Assembly: GCA_036558645.1 (NCBI GenBank)
Contig: DATBFG010000004.1
Span: 1-64,000 of the forward strand
Source of the DNA: DATBFG01 sp036558645
Lineage (GTDB): Bacteria; Acidobacteriota; Terriglobia; Terriglobales; Acidobacteriaceae
DNA: 64,000 bases
Direction: 5' to 3'
Shown: piece after piece, positions 9,410 to 17,525 of the stretch
Layout: every line of letters starts with the position of its first letter
How positions within the stretch are numbered: the first letter of the stretch is position 1
The notes under the pieces: generated by a model
Told to the model about the DNA's origin: nothing
Database searches by the model: none
What the model saw: only the letters and a program-made list of their open reading frames with translations
Made by a program: the position numbers and the translations under genes

Positions 9410-9754
9410 GTGCGTATTGTTGCTCTGATAGTTTTGCTTTCGCTTGTTTTCGCGTGCACATACGGTGGTGCTCATACACCTGAAAGACCTACGACCGTGC
9501 CTCAAACTGCCATCTGGGCAGGTGGGCCGCATGGTGGGGACTGGTTCGATTGTGACGCAATCTCAGGGGCATCACACAACCGATGTACGGTTTACGCTGA
9601 TGTCACTGGCGTTGTGTTGGAATCTGGGCAGTATCGGCTGCGCGAGGAAAAACGCGCTGCCAGGCCCGACGAACTACAATTCGCCGACTATTCGATCGGG
9701 GAAATCAATCTGCGCAATAACAAAGCCTTGGTTAGGGTCGAACCGGAAAGATAA
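9410..9754 (+). CDS. Small exported hypothetical protein
   Basis: 114 residues with a GTG start; AAGGG lies about 12 bases upstream. The N-terminus MRIVALIVLLSLVFAC is a signal peptide, perhaps of the lipoprotein type, although Phe at the -2 position is unusual for a lipobox. The rest is small and polar, with two Cys (DWFDC, HNRC) that could form a disulfide. No family recognised. It lies between the synthetase fusion and recA on the same strand. Confidence 0.6.
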   Translation: MRIVALIVLLSLVFACTYGGAHTPERPTTVPQTAIWAGGPHGGDWFDCDAISGASHNRCTVYADVTGVVLESGQYRLREEKRAARPDELQFADYSIGEINLRNNKALVRVEPER

Positions 9755-9835
9755 ACTCGTAGCTTCGCTTTTCATTCGCCATCGTGTTATTCTGTCCACA
9801 GCTTTGTGATCTCCGGCACTTACGACCTCCCAGCC

Positions 9836-9852
9836 CGTAGGTGTACGCTACG
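9836..9852. promoter_or_regulatory. Inverted repeat upstream of recA (possible operator)
   Basis: CGTAG-N7-CTACG, a perfect 5-bp dyad, 38 bases before the recA ATG. Its position would suit an SOS operator, but it is neither the Gram-positive (CGAAC-N4-GTTCG) nor the alphaproteobacterial (GTTC-N7-GTTC) LexA box, and I see no copy before uvrA. Function is unproven. Confidence 0.25.
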
Positions 9853-9890
9853 TGGGTCTTCATACCCATATTCGAAGGAGCAGCAGTTCT

Positions 9891-10994
9891 ATGGCCGATG
9901 AACGGACAAAGGCAATTGATCTGGCATTTGCGCAGATCGAAAAACAGTTTGGTAAGGGCTCGATCATGCGGCTGGGATCGAAAGAAGCGATCGTGCCCAT
10001 TTCCGTCATTTCTACGGGTGCAATTTCATTTGACGCGGCCCTAGGTGTCGGCGGGTTCCCACGCGGGCGCGTGATCGAGATCTTCGGTCCTGAGTCATCC
10101 GGCAAGACCACCATCGCCCTGCAAGTTGTCGCCCAGGCGCAAGCCACGGGCGGCATGGCTGCTTTTGTGGACGCTGAGCACGCGCTCGATCCCGGTTACG
10201 CCAAGAAACTGGGCGTCGACGTCGACAATCTGCTTGTTTCGCAGCCGGACTATGGCGAGCAAGCCCTGGAGATCACAGAAGCATTAGTTCGCTCGGGAGC
10301 GATTGATGTGCTCGTCGTGGATTCTGTCGCCGCCCTCGTTCCGAAGGCTGAACTTGATGGCGAGATGGGCGATAGCCACATGGGTTTGCAGGCGCGCTTG
10401 ATGTCACAGGCTCTGCGCAAACTTACTGGTACCGTCTCGAAATCCCGTACCTGCCTGATCTTCATCAACCAGATTCGCGAGAAGATCGGCGTCATGTTCG
10501 GTAATCCTGAAACCACGACCGGTGGCCGAGCTCTGAAGTTCTACTCGTCCGTGCGCGTGGATATTCGTCGCATCGCTGCGATCAAAGATGGTGACCAGGT
10601 TACCGGCTCGCGTACCAAGGTCAAAGTCGTAAAGAACAAGGTCGCTGCACCTTTCCGCGAAGCTGAATTCGATATCCTCTACGGTGAGGGGATCTCGAAA
10701 GAAGGCGACTTGCTCGATATCGCAGTGAACCAGAATCTGGTCGAAAAGTCCGGGTCATGGTTCAGCTATAAGGGCGAGCGTATCGGCCAAGGTCGCGAGA
10801 ACGCCCGCCAATTCCTTAAGGACAACAAAGACACCTACGCCAAGCTTGATGGCGAAGTTCGCAAGGCTTTGGGCCTGGCCTCGGCTACAGCGCAGCCTCC
10901 TGCGGCACAGGCGCAAGCCGCATCCACTGGGCGGGTGACAACCATGCCGAGCGCGCCGCCCGAGGCCGCGAAAGCTACAGCAACACGGCGGTAG
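9891..10994 (+). CDS. recA: Recombinase RecA
   Basis: 367 residues. RecA forms filaments on single-stranded DNA, carries out strand exchange and triggers LexA self-cleavage. Walker A is GPESSGKT (66-73), Walker B is VLVVDSVAAL, and loop 2 follows in FINQIREKIGVMFGNPETTTGG. The C-terminal tail is rich in Ala, Pro and Gln rather than acidic as in E. coli. The frame opens at 9852, but the ATG at 9891 starts the conserved MADERTKAID and has AAGGAG upstream. Confidence 0.98.
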   Translation: MADERTKAIDLAFAQIEKQFGKGSIMRLGSKEAIVPISVISTGAISFDAALGVGGFPRGRVIEIFGPESSGKTTIALQVVAQAQATGGMAAFVDAEHALDPGYAKKLGVDVDNLLVSQPDYGEQALEITEALVRSGAIDVLVVDSVAALVPKAELDGEMGDSHMGLQARLMSQALRKLTGTVSKSRTCLIFINQIREKIGVMFGNPETTTGGRALKFYSSVRVDIRRIAAIKDGDQVTGSRTKVKVVKNKVAAPFREAEFDILYGEGISKEGDLLDIAVNQNLVEKSGSWFSYKGERIGQGRENARQFLKDNKDTYAKLDGEVRKALGLASATAQPPAAQAQAASTGRVTTMPSAPPEAAKATATRR

Positions 10995-11010
10995 TCATAC
11001 CGTAAATGGT

Positions 11011-11044
11011 GTCATCCCGAGCGAGAGCGAGGGACCTGGGTTTT
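11011..11044 (+). repeat. REP-like terminal repeat, left copy
   Basis: A 34-base sequence beginning GTCATCCCGAGCGAGAGCG and ending GGACCTGGGTTTT. Its reverse complement, 33 bases with a one-base length difference, is at 11526-11558. The pair encloses the broken GIY-YIG gene. A partly complementary CCCAGG stretch follows at about 11060-11080, so each end can also fold locally. Similar GTCATCCCGAGCG... sequences are, from memory, frequent dispersed repeats in acidobacteria. Confidence 0.8.
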
Positions 11045-11135
11045 CGCCAGCGGCATCTCAACTGCATGCAAGACCCAGGCCTCTGCTTTTACGAGGCGCC
11101 CGAAAACAGACGGTCTCAACAGCAGGAGTACCAAT

Positions 11136-11500
11136 GTGGGTGATAAGAAGTACTATGTCCATATCCTCACTAATCCATCTCGCACTCTCTATACGGGCAT
11201 CACTAACAATTTGGCTCGTCGAGTAGAAGAGCACAGACGGAAATTGGTTCATGGCTTCACCGCCAAGTACAATATTCATCACTTATCGGTGCTGATCTAA
11301 TCAATTTAGATCAGTACCCACTTATCTACTTCGAGACATTCCACGACGTTCGCAATGCAATTCGTCGAGAAAAAGAAATTAAGGGATGGACTCGCGCCAA
11401 ACGAGTAGCACTGGTGGAGACGACCAATCCAAAGTGGGATGACCTCACGAGGCAGTGGGCAAGGCGAGAGACGTTTCGCTTCAATCGCACTCTGGCCTGA
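11136..11500 (+). pseudogene. GIY-YIG endonuclease gene, interrupted
   Basis: The GTG at 11136 has AGGAG 7 bases before it. The first part reads KYYVHILTN, then LYTGITNNLARRVEEH and GFTAKYNIH, the GIY-YIG core with Tyr-7/8 and the Arg region. It then hits TAA inside a 31-base palindrome (11288-11318). The second part continues in another frame as LIYFETFHDVRNAIRREKEIKGW and ends TNPKWDDLTRQWARR. Together they make a full small UPF0213/YhbQ-like GIY-YIG protein of about 110 residues. The 39-base insertion (palindrome plus one repeat copy) keeps the phase but adds stops; a separate one-base loss is also needed to explain the frame change. Confidence 0.85.
11280..11326. mobile_element. 31-bp palindromic insertion between 8-bp direct repeats
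   Basis: CACTTATC (11280-11287) and CACTTATC (11319-11326) flank a 31-base element: GGTGCTGATCTAA, loop TCAAT, TTAGATCAGTACC. The arms are 13 bp with one mismatch. This looks like a minimal palindromic transposon-like insert, or an excision footprint, with its target duplication. It lies inside the GIY-YIG gene. Direct repeats and dyad are seen; the insertion history is inferred. Confidence 0.6.
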
Positions 11501-11525
11501 CATCCAGAGTGGGTGACTGCATGCA

Positions 11526-11558
11526 AAAACCCAGGTCCCTCGCTTCGCTCGGGATGAC
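11526..11558 (-). repeat. REP-like terminal repeat, right copy
   Basis: The inverted partner of 11011-11044: AAAACCCAGGTCCCTCGC followed by TTCGCTCGGGATGAC. It closes a cassette of about 548 bases whose only gene is the GIY-YIG pseudogene. ACTGCATGCAA precedes both the CCCAGG motif here (11516) and the one at the left end (about 11060). Confidence 0.8.
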
Positions 11559-11680
11559 AATTTGTTGCGAGCGAGACCACTGCACCTTCAATTCAATTGC
11601 CATCCCCACGCTTCACCGACTAAAATCTTCTGTACACCAGCCTGTTTTCGCATCAGCTTGATTTACCCGAAAGAGGAATC

Positions 11681-12211
11681 TTGAAGAAGGTCACTGCCAT
11701 TTATCCGGGTTCGTTTGATCCACCCACGAATGGCCATCTTGACCTTATCCAACGCGGCAGCAATATCTTCGACGAACTTGTGGTTGCCATACTCCGCAAT
11801 CCCGACAAGGATCCTCTGTTCAGCGTGAATGAGCGCCGCAATATGCTCGAGGAGTTGACCGAGGACTTCAAGAATGTTCGGGTCGATACCTTTGACGGTC
11901 TCACCGTCGACTATGCCGCAAGAGTGAAAGCTCATGCAGTTCTTCGTGGCATCCGTGCCCTCAGCGACTATGAATACGAGCTTCAAATGGCCCTGATGAA
12001 TCGCAAGCTCGCGCCGGAACTGGAGACTGTATTCATGATGCCGGCCGAGCAGTATTCTTACGTCAGTTCGCGCCTGGTGCGCGAAGTTGCGCATCTGGGA
12101 GGCCGGATCACGGAACTTGTTCCCGAACTCGTAGAACGAAAGCTGCGTGAAAAACTCGATCCAGCGATCAAACTTCAGAATGTCCGAAAAGTGAAGGCGA
12201 GGAAACGATGA
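11681..12211 (+). CDS. coaD: Phosphopantetheine adenylyltransferase
   Basis: 176 residues, a little longer than the usual 160. It transfers AMP to 4'-phosphopantetheine, the penultimate step of CoA synthesis. The nucleotidyltransferase signature is TNGH (16-19) within YPGSFDPPTNGHLD; the later YSYVSSRLVRE is also typical. The start is TTG at 11681 with GAGG just upstream; no ATG precedes the conserved motif. It overlaps the next gene by 4 bases (ATGA), so the two are translationally coupled. Confidence 0.97.
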   Translation: MKKVTAIYPGSFDPPTNGHLDLIQRGSNIFDELVVAILRNPDKDPLFSVNERRNMLEELTEDFKNVRVDTFDGLTVDYAARVKAHAVLRGIRALSDYEYELQMALMNRKLAPELETVFMMPAEQYSYVSSRLVREVAHLGGRITELVPELVERKLREKLDPAIKLQNVRKVKARKR

Positions 12212-13410
12212 GTACAATGACGCAAGCGCCGACGGCTGTGAAACTAACCGACCGCATCAACCGCATTGAACCCTCCGCCACAATGGCGGTCGTGGCCGAG
12301 GCCGACAAGTTGCGTCAGCAAGGCATCGATGTCGTCGACTTTGGCGCCGGCGAGCCGCATTTTTCCACTCCGCAACATATAAAAGACGCCGCTATCCTCG
12401 CCATCCAGAACAATTTCACGAAATACACGGCAGTTGGCGGGACGCCCGAGCTGCGTGACGCCATCGTGCATCGCCATGCTGTGGACTTTGATTCGGACTA
12501 TCGAAGGGAAGAGGCCATCGCCTCCACCGGCGGAAAGCATGCGCTCTTCAATGCCATTCAGGTTCTCGTGGATCACGGCGACGAAGTGATCCTGCCGGTG
12601 CCCTACTGGGTGTCGTTTAAGGACATCGTTCGCTACGCAGGCGGAAACTGCGTCCTGCTCGAGACCGACGAGAACGACGGATTCCGGGTTACGACCAAGA
12701 TGATTGAGCGGCTGATCACGCCGCGGACCAAGCTGATCATTCTGAACTCTCCCTCCAATCCATCCGGCGCCGTCATGTCTCCGGAGGACTTGATGGAAGT
12801 TGTGCGGCTGGCCACGGAGCGTGGCATCTGGGGCATTTCCGACGAGTGCTATGTCTACTTGAATTACACAGGGAAGCGCTTCTCGGTCGGCGCATTGCGC
12901 GAATTCCGGAATCGCATCGTAATTGTCGGATCGCTTTCTAAAACCTATGCCATGACAGGCTGGAGGTTGGGGTACGCATTGGCGCCGGCGTCCGTGACCA
13001 GTGCGATGCAGAAACTGCAAAGTCAATCGACGTCGAATCCGACTTCGATCGTGCAGAAGGCTGCAGTGGCCGCCCTCAAGGGACCTCAGGCCTGCGTCGA
13101 CGAGATGCAGCGGGAGTACATCACCCTTCGCGATCATGTAGTAAATGGTCTGCGCTCCATTCCGGGAGTGAAGTGCACCAAGCCGGAAGGGGCCTTCTAC
13201 GCCTATCCGAACATCTCGTCCTTCTTCGGCAGGGGTGGTGTTGGTTCGGCCTCCGAGTTGGCCGGAAGACTGTTGCGGGAGGCTCACGTGGCGACAGTAC
13301 CGGGCGAGGGATTTGGGACTTCCGATCACATACGCGTGTCCTATGCGACGTCCATTGCGGAGCTCGACCGCGGTCTCGAACGTATGCGCAAATTCCTGGG
13401 CGCGCTCTGA
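12208..13410 (+). CDS. Pyridoxal-phosphate aminotransferase, aspartate aminotransferase type
   Basis: 400 residues, fold type I. The Schiff-base lysine is K245 in SLSKTYAMTGWRLGY. Other motifs: FGAGEPHFSTP (46-55), NSPSNPSG (180-187), DECY (212-215). It matches the 1-gamma aspartate aminotransferases (oxaloacetate plus glutamate to aspartate plus 2-oxoglutarate), many of which also act on other amino acids or prephenate. The ATG overlaps the coaD stop codon. Substrate range cannot be fixed from sequence. Confidence 0.92.
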   Translation: MSTMTQAPTAVKLTDRINRIEPSATMAVVAEADKLRQQGIDVVDFGAGEPHFSTPQHIKDAAILAIQNNFTKYTAVGGTPELRDAIVHRHAVDFDSDYRREEAIASTGGKHALFNAIQVLVDHGDEVILPVPYWVSFKDIVRYAGGNCVLLETDENDGFRVTTKMIERLITPRTKLIILNSPSNPSGAVMSPEDLMEVVRLATERGIWGISDECYVYLNYTGKRFSVGALREFRNRIVIVGSLSKTYAMTGWRLGYALAPASVTSAMQKLQSQSTSNPTSIVQKAAVAALKGPQACVDEMQREYITLRDHVVNGLRSIPGVKCTKPEGAFYAYPNISSFFGRGGVGSASELAGRLLREAHVATVPGEGFGTSDHIRVSYATSIAELDRGLERMRKFLGAL

Positions 13411-13531
13411 TCGTTCGATCAATGAAGTTGGCCTGGACTCAGGCAGCCTCTCTGGTCAGTTCAGCTTCTAAGTACAAGCGTTGGAGGCCAGTCGGCGATG
13501 CATCTGCGCGTCCTCTGCTCGTTTTTTTGGC

Positions 13532-14530
13532 ATGAGTGACCTTTATCCATTTCTGATGCTTCCGTCCTTCGATCCCCGTCCCTGGGGAACGCAGGATTTG
13601 TCGCCTATATACCCCAACCACAGGTTTGAAGAGAAGATTGGCGAATCCTGGCTGACCGGAGACGCCTGCAAGGTCAACAATGGTCCGCTTTCCGGCAAGA
13701 CTTTGGCTGAGTTAAGCGAGCGCTACGGGCGCGATTTCGTCGGCGACGCGGCATCAGATGGAAACCGGTTTCCGCTGCTGTTGAAGTTCCTTTTTCCCCA
13801 CGACAAGCTTTCTGTGCAGGTGCATCCGGACGACGAAGCAGCCCGCCGTGTGGGAGAGCCCTGGGGCAAAACAGAATGCTGGTACGTCGCACATGCCAAG
13901 CCCGGATCGCAGGTCGCATTGGGATTGAAAGAAGGTGTTACGCGGGCGCAGTTTGAAGCCGCGATTCATGAGCAACGCGCCGAAGAATTTCTCAACTGGA
14001 TCAATGTGTATCCCGGCGAGATGATCTATGTGGCGGGCGGCACCGTGCACACATTGGGCCCGGGGTCGGTCCTCGTGGAAACGCAACAGCAGTCTGATAC
14101 AACTTATCGCTTGTACGATTATGGTCGTCCGCGAGAATTGCACCTGGAACATGGATTGGCGGCGATCAAGGAGCGGGTGAGTTCGGGCAAAGTTCTTCGT
14201 CCGGCCCCGGCTACGATGAACGGAAGCCGCAACCGGCGTGGTCCACTGATCGCCGCGCCTTATTTCATCGTCGATCAGTTTGAGCTGCACGAGCCGCAGG
14301 CGTTTCACACGAACAATGCAGGCAGAACTTCAGTGCAGATTCTGGTCGCCGTGGAAGGCTGCGGAATTGTTGAGGCGAACGGAATGCAACCCGTTACGCT
14401 GGCCAAGGGCGACGGAGTCGTCGTTCCGGCCATAGTCGAGGAGTTTCGCGTGCGTCCGCAGTGGAGCGTTGAATTCTTGAAAGCATACGTGCCGGGGGAG
14501 AAGCTCGGGGAACCGGCAACGAGGATGTAA
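13532..14530 (+). CDS. manA: Mannose-6-phosphate isomerase, type I
   Basis: 332 residues of a cupin-fold zinc isomerase converting fructose-6-P and mannose-6-P. Zinc-site and catalytic motifs: QVHPD (96-100) and GKTECWYV (112-119), then the later VAGGTVHTLGPG. The N-terminus RPWGTQDLS fits the family's RPWGG pattern. The ATG at 13532 is chosen over an upstream frame extension (13481) without homology. It starts a same-strand run manA-manC-phosphomannomutase that makes GDP-mannose. Confidence 0.93.
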   Translation: MSDLYPFLMLPSFDPRPWGTQDLSPIYPNHRFEEKIGESWLTGDACKVNNGPLSGKTLAELSERYGRDFVGDAASDGNRFPLLLKFLFPHDKLSVQVHPDDEAARRVGEPWGKTECWYVAHAKPGSQVALGLKEGVTRAQFEAAIHEQRAEEFLNWINVYPGEMIYVAGGTVHTLGPGSVLVETQQQSDTTYRLYDYGRPRELHLEHGLAAIKERVSSGKVLRPAPATMNGSRNRRGPLIAAPYFIVDQFELHEPQAFHTNNAGRTSVQILVAVEGCGIVEANGMQPVTLAKGDGVVVPAIVEEFRVRPQWSVEFLKAYVPGEKLGEPATRM

Positions 14531-14533
14531 AAC

Positions 14534-14567
14534 GATTTCAGATTTTCCGATTTGAGATTGCAGATTG
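14534..14567. repeat. Heptad-period repeat, first arm of an inverted pair (manA-manC gap)
   Basis: Words GATTTCA / GATTTTC / CGATTTG / AGATTGC / AGATTG, an exact 7-base period. The reverse complement of the array at 14588-14620 aligns with it over its whole length with a few differences, so the RNA can form a long stem with a loop of about 20 bases. Confidence 0.8.
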
Positions 14568-14587
14568 GTCTCATCGGTTCTCTTTTT

Positions 14588-14620
14588 CAATCTACAATCT
14601 GAAATCTTTAGTCTGAAATC
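14588..14620. repeat. Heptad-period repeat, second arm of the inverted pair
   Basis: Words CAATCTA / CAATCTG / AAATCTT / TAGTCTG / AAATC. Related to 4945-4980 on the same strand and inverted relative to 14534-14567. It ends 12 bases before the manC start codon. Confidence 0.8.
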
Positions 14621-14632
14621 CAATCGATTACA

Positions 14633-15739
14633 GTGGCCAAGAACAAATCCAATTTCTATCCCGTAATTCTTGCTGGGGGGCGCGGCACTCGTTTCTGGCC
14701 GCTGTCACGAAAGCGTCGTGCCAAGCAGTTGCTCGCGCTCGATGGCAAGCAGACGATGATCCAACAGGCCGTGGCACGCCTTTTGCCTTTGTCATCACCC
14801 TCGCGATTCTGGATTATCACCAACGAAGATTCACAACGAGAGGTAAGGCGGCAGCTTCCCCGGTTAAAAAAGGATCACATCGTTGCGGAACCGGTTGGCC
14901 GGAACACCGCGCCTGCGATAGGACTGGCTGCTTACATCCTCTTGGCGCAAGATCCGGATGCGGTTCTAGGACTGTTTCCTTCCGATCATGTAATCGGCAA
15001 CGAGCAGCAATATCGCCAGGTGCTGCTGCAGGGCATTCAAGTTGCGGCGAAAGGCGAAAACATCGTCGTTCTTGGAATCAAACCGACTCGCCCGGAGACA
15101 GGATATGGCTACATCGAATCGATTCCCGCCGGCAACAGCGGCATCCTGCAAGTGCGCCGCTTCACTGAGAAGCCTGACCAGCAACGCGCGGAAGAGTTCA
15201 TAGCAACTCAAAACTATTTCTGGAACAGCGGCATGTTTCTTTGGAGCGCGCGCACGCTGACCAACGCATTATGTGAACACTTGCCCGAGACGGCAAGAAT
15301 TCTAGAGAAAATTGCCGCAGACTTCGGCACTTCTAAATTTGCGGGAACCTTTCGCAGGTGGTATCCCAAGTGTGAAAACATCAGCGTGGACTATGCGATT
15401 CTCGAACCGCGTTCGCGCAAGGATCCGTCCAATATTTTCTGCTTGCCTGCCGAATTCGGCTGGAACGACCTCGGTTCATGGACAGCGCTACACGAGCATT
15501 ACGTTGCTAAGCGGCGGCCCGCCGACAACAACCATATCTCGGGAGAGGGCATCTTTACCCTGAATTCAGAAGGGAATTATGTCCACGCGCCCGGGAAATT
15601 CGTTGCCGTCGTAGGCGTGAAGGATCTGGTAGTTGTCGAGACTGACGATGCATTGCTCATTACTTCTCGCGCCAAGGCGCAGGACGTCGGCAAAGTGGTC
15701 AAGCATCTGGACGAGAAGAAGATGAATGAGCTGGTTTAA
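14633..15739 (+). CDS. manC: Mannose-1-phosphate guanylyltransferase
   Basis: 368 residues, the short, single-domain form without a C-terminal isomerase domain, which fits with manA being a separate gene. It makes GDP-mannose from mannose-1-P and GTP. The nucleotide-binding signature GGRGTRFWP is at 15-23, followed by KQLLAL, LFPSDHVI, RFTEKP and the FWNSGMFLW segment. GTG start at 14633. GDP-mannose feeds glycan, LPS or exopolysaccharide synthesis. Confidence 0.95.
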   Translation: MAKNKSNFYPVILAGGRGTRFWPLSRKRRAKQLLALDGKQTMIQQAVARLLPLSSPSRFWIITNEDSQREVRRQLPRLKKDHIVAEPVGRNTAPAIGLAAYILLAQDPDAVLGLFPSDHVIGNEQQYRQVLLQGIQVAAKGENIVVLGIKPTRPETGYGYIESIPAGNSGILQVRRFTEKPDQQRAEEFIATQNYFWNSGMFLWSARTLTNALCEHLPETARILEKIAADFGTSKFAGTFRRWYPKCENISVDYAILEPRSRKDPSNIFCLPAEFGWNDLGSWTALHEHYVAKRRPADNNHISGEGIFTLNSEGNYVHAPGKFVAVVGVKDLVVVETDDALLITSRAKAQDVGKVVKHLDEKKMNELV

Positions 15740-15746
15740 TACGTCC

Positions 15747-15772
15747 TTGGTTGTTAGTCGATGGTCGTTGGC
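15747..15772. repeat. Heptad-period repeat (GGTCGTT type), first arm
   Basis: Words TTGGTTG / TTAGTCG / ATGGTCG / TTGGC, 7-base period, just after manC. The inverted partner is at 15870-15899, inside the next gene. Confidence 0.75.
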
Positions 15773-15856
15773 AAGATCTAAAACCGCTATGCAATCGTTT
15801 GGCAAACGTTCTCGAATTGAAAACATGGAGCTGAACTAATCCCGGATCATTACAAA

Positions 15857-17308
15857 ATGGCTTTGAGCGAACGACAAACGACGAACGACCAACGACCAGC
15901 GGCTATCAAGTTCGGCACCGACGGTTGGCGGGGGATCATCGCCGACGACTTCACCTTCGACAATGTGCGCCGTGTGGCGGGCGCGATTGCCGCTTACGTC
16001 TTGCAGCATGAAGATCCAAAGCAGGGTGTGATCGTTGGCTACGACACACGATTTGCATCGCCGCGCGCGGCGGAAATCGCCGCAGAGGTCTTAGCGTCTT
16101 GCGGAATTCCCGTCAAGCTGGCGAACGATTACACTCCAACGCCGGCGATCTCTCTCGCAGTAAAAAAGCAAGGTGCAGCGGGCGGCGTTGTGATCACGTC
16201 AAGTCACAATCCCTGGAACTGGAATGGAGTCAAGTTCAAAGGCAAATTCGGCGGTTCCGCGACCCCGGCCATGATGAAGATCATTGAAGAGGGTGTTCGT
16301 AACGGGGTAATGCCGAAGGGTCATCCGGGCAAGATTGAATCGGCTGAACTGAAGGACGACTATATCGCGACGATATGCAGTTTCGTCGATCTCGATCTCA
16401 TCACCAAGGCCAAGTTCAAGTTTGCCGTGGACTCCATGCATGGCTCAGGCCGTGGTGTTCTCGCGAAAATCTTTTCGAGTCGCGGCATTGACCATGTCGC
16501 CATCCGTCAAGACCTGCATCCATTGTTTCCTGGGATAAATCCTGAGCCCATCTTGCCTCATGTCTCCATGCTGCAGGAGGTCGTGGTCAAAAAAAGTTGT
16601 CACGCGGGATTTGCCACCGACGGAGACGCCGACCGTATCGGCGCAGTCGCAGAAGATGGCAGCTTTGTCGATTCGCACAAGATTTTCTGCGTCATTCTGC
16701 GCTGGCTTCTTGAGCGCAAGAAGTGGCCGGGAGAAGTCGTGCGGGCATTTAACACCACTTGCATGCTCGATCGAATCTCCGCGCACTATGGGCGGAAGCT
16801 GAACGAGTGTCCGATTGGCTTCAAGTACATTGCCGATCTCATGATGGTGCGCGACATCCTGATAGGCGGCGAGGAATCGGGCGGGATTGGCTATTCACGG
16901 TTTCTGCCGGAGCGCGATGGCATTCTGAACTCCTTATTGCTGGCCAACGTGATGGCAGAGGAGGGTAAGCCATTGGGCCAGTTAGTTGCCGACCTCCAGC
17001 GGGAATACGGCCCTCATTTCTATGGCCGTCGCGATCTCCACATTTCAGAGGAGATCAAGCAAGGAGCGATCAAGCGCGCGCAGGCCGATGGCACCAAACG
17101 ATTAGGCTCTCACAACGTCCTAAGAAAAGAGGGTATGGACGGGATTAAGTTCTTCCTCGACGCGCCACGCAATGGCAATGGCGCCGAACCTTGGGTGTTG
17201 TTTCGCGCCTCTGGCACGGAGCCGCTGTTGCGCATCTATGCCGAGGCCGCATCTCCGGAGTTGGTTGACGAGATCCTGTCCACGGCAGAGCAGTTTGCCA
17301 GGAACTGA
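15857..17308 (+). CDS. Phosphomannomutase/phosphoglucomutase
   Basis: 483 residues of the alpha-D-phosphohexomutase family: interconverts hexose-6-P and hexose-1-P, here most likely mannose, because manA and manC lie directly before it. The phosphoserine loop is TSSHNP (114-119, Ser116 active), the metal loop DGDADR follows, then the sugar-binding GGEESGG and phosphate-binding RASGTEP. The conserved core begins IKFGTDGWRG at residue 17. The first 16 residues (ALSERQTTNDQRPAA) are encoded largely by a 7-base repeat array, an unusual origin for an N-terminus; no later start codon lies before the core. Confidence 0.93.
   Translation: MALSERQTTNDQRPAAIKFGTDGWRGIIADDFTFDNVRRVAGAIAAYVLQHEDPKQGVIVGYDTRFASPRAAEIAAEVLASCGIPVKLANDYTPTPAISLAVKKQGAAGGVVITSSHNPWNWNGVKFKGKFGGSATPAMMKIIEEGVRNGVMPKGHPGKIESAELKDDYIATICSFVDLDLITKAKFKFAVDSMHGSGRGVLAKIFSSRGIDHVAIRQDLHPLFPGINPEPILPHVSMLQEVVVKKSCHAGFATDGDADRIGAVAEDGSFVDSHKIFCVILRWLLERKKWPGEVVRAFNTTCMLDRISAHYGRKLNECPIGFKYIADLMMVRDILIGGEESGGIGYSRFLPERDGILNSLLLANVMAEEGKPLGQLVADLQREYGPHFYGRRDLHISEEIKQGAIKRAQADGTKRLGSHNVLRKEGMDGIKFFLDAPRNGNGAEPWVLFRASGTEPLLRIYAEAASPELVDEILSTAEQFARN
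15870..15899. repeat. Heptad-period repeat inside the phosphohexomutase N-terminus
   Basis: ACGACAA / ACGACGA / ACGACCA / ACGACCA, four exact 7-base units, inverted relative to 15747-15772 and translated as part of codons 5-14 of the mutase gene. Confidence 0.85.
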
Positions 17309-17525
17309 GACAGTACTCGTCAGTAAACAATCACGTAGTCTCCGTCGAAACTGGCCCTTCAATCGCCAAACATTTAGTTTTGTTATGGTTATAGGTTCCG
17401 GCGGTGGAAGTCGACAACAATTTGCGCTCTAGCGGCAGACCGAACGACCAACCGGCCACATCGGACTTTTGATTACTACGTAGACATCTTATGAGTCTGA
17501 GTATTAGGCGATAATTGGTAAACCG

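Noticed and set aside
12244..13422. 392-codon - strand open frame
   Set aside because: It lies wholly antisense to the aminotransferase gene, whose frame has all PLP motifs. The antisense product has no recognisable domain.
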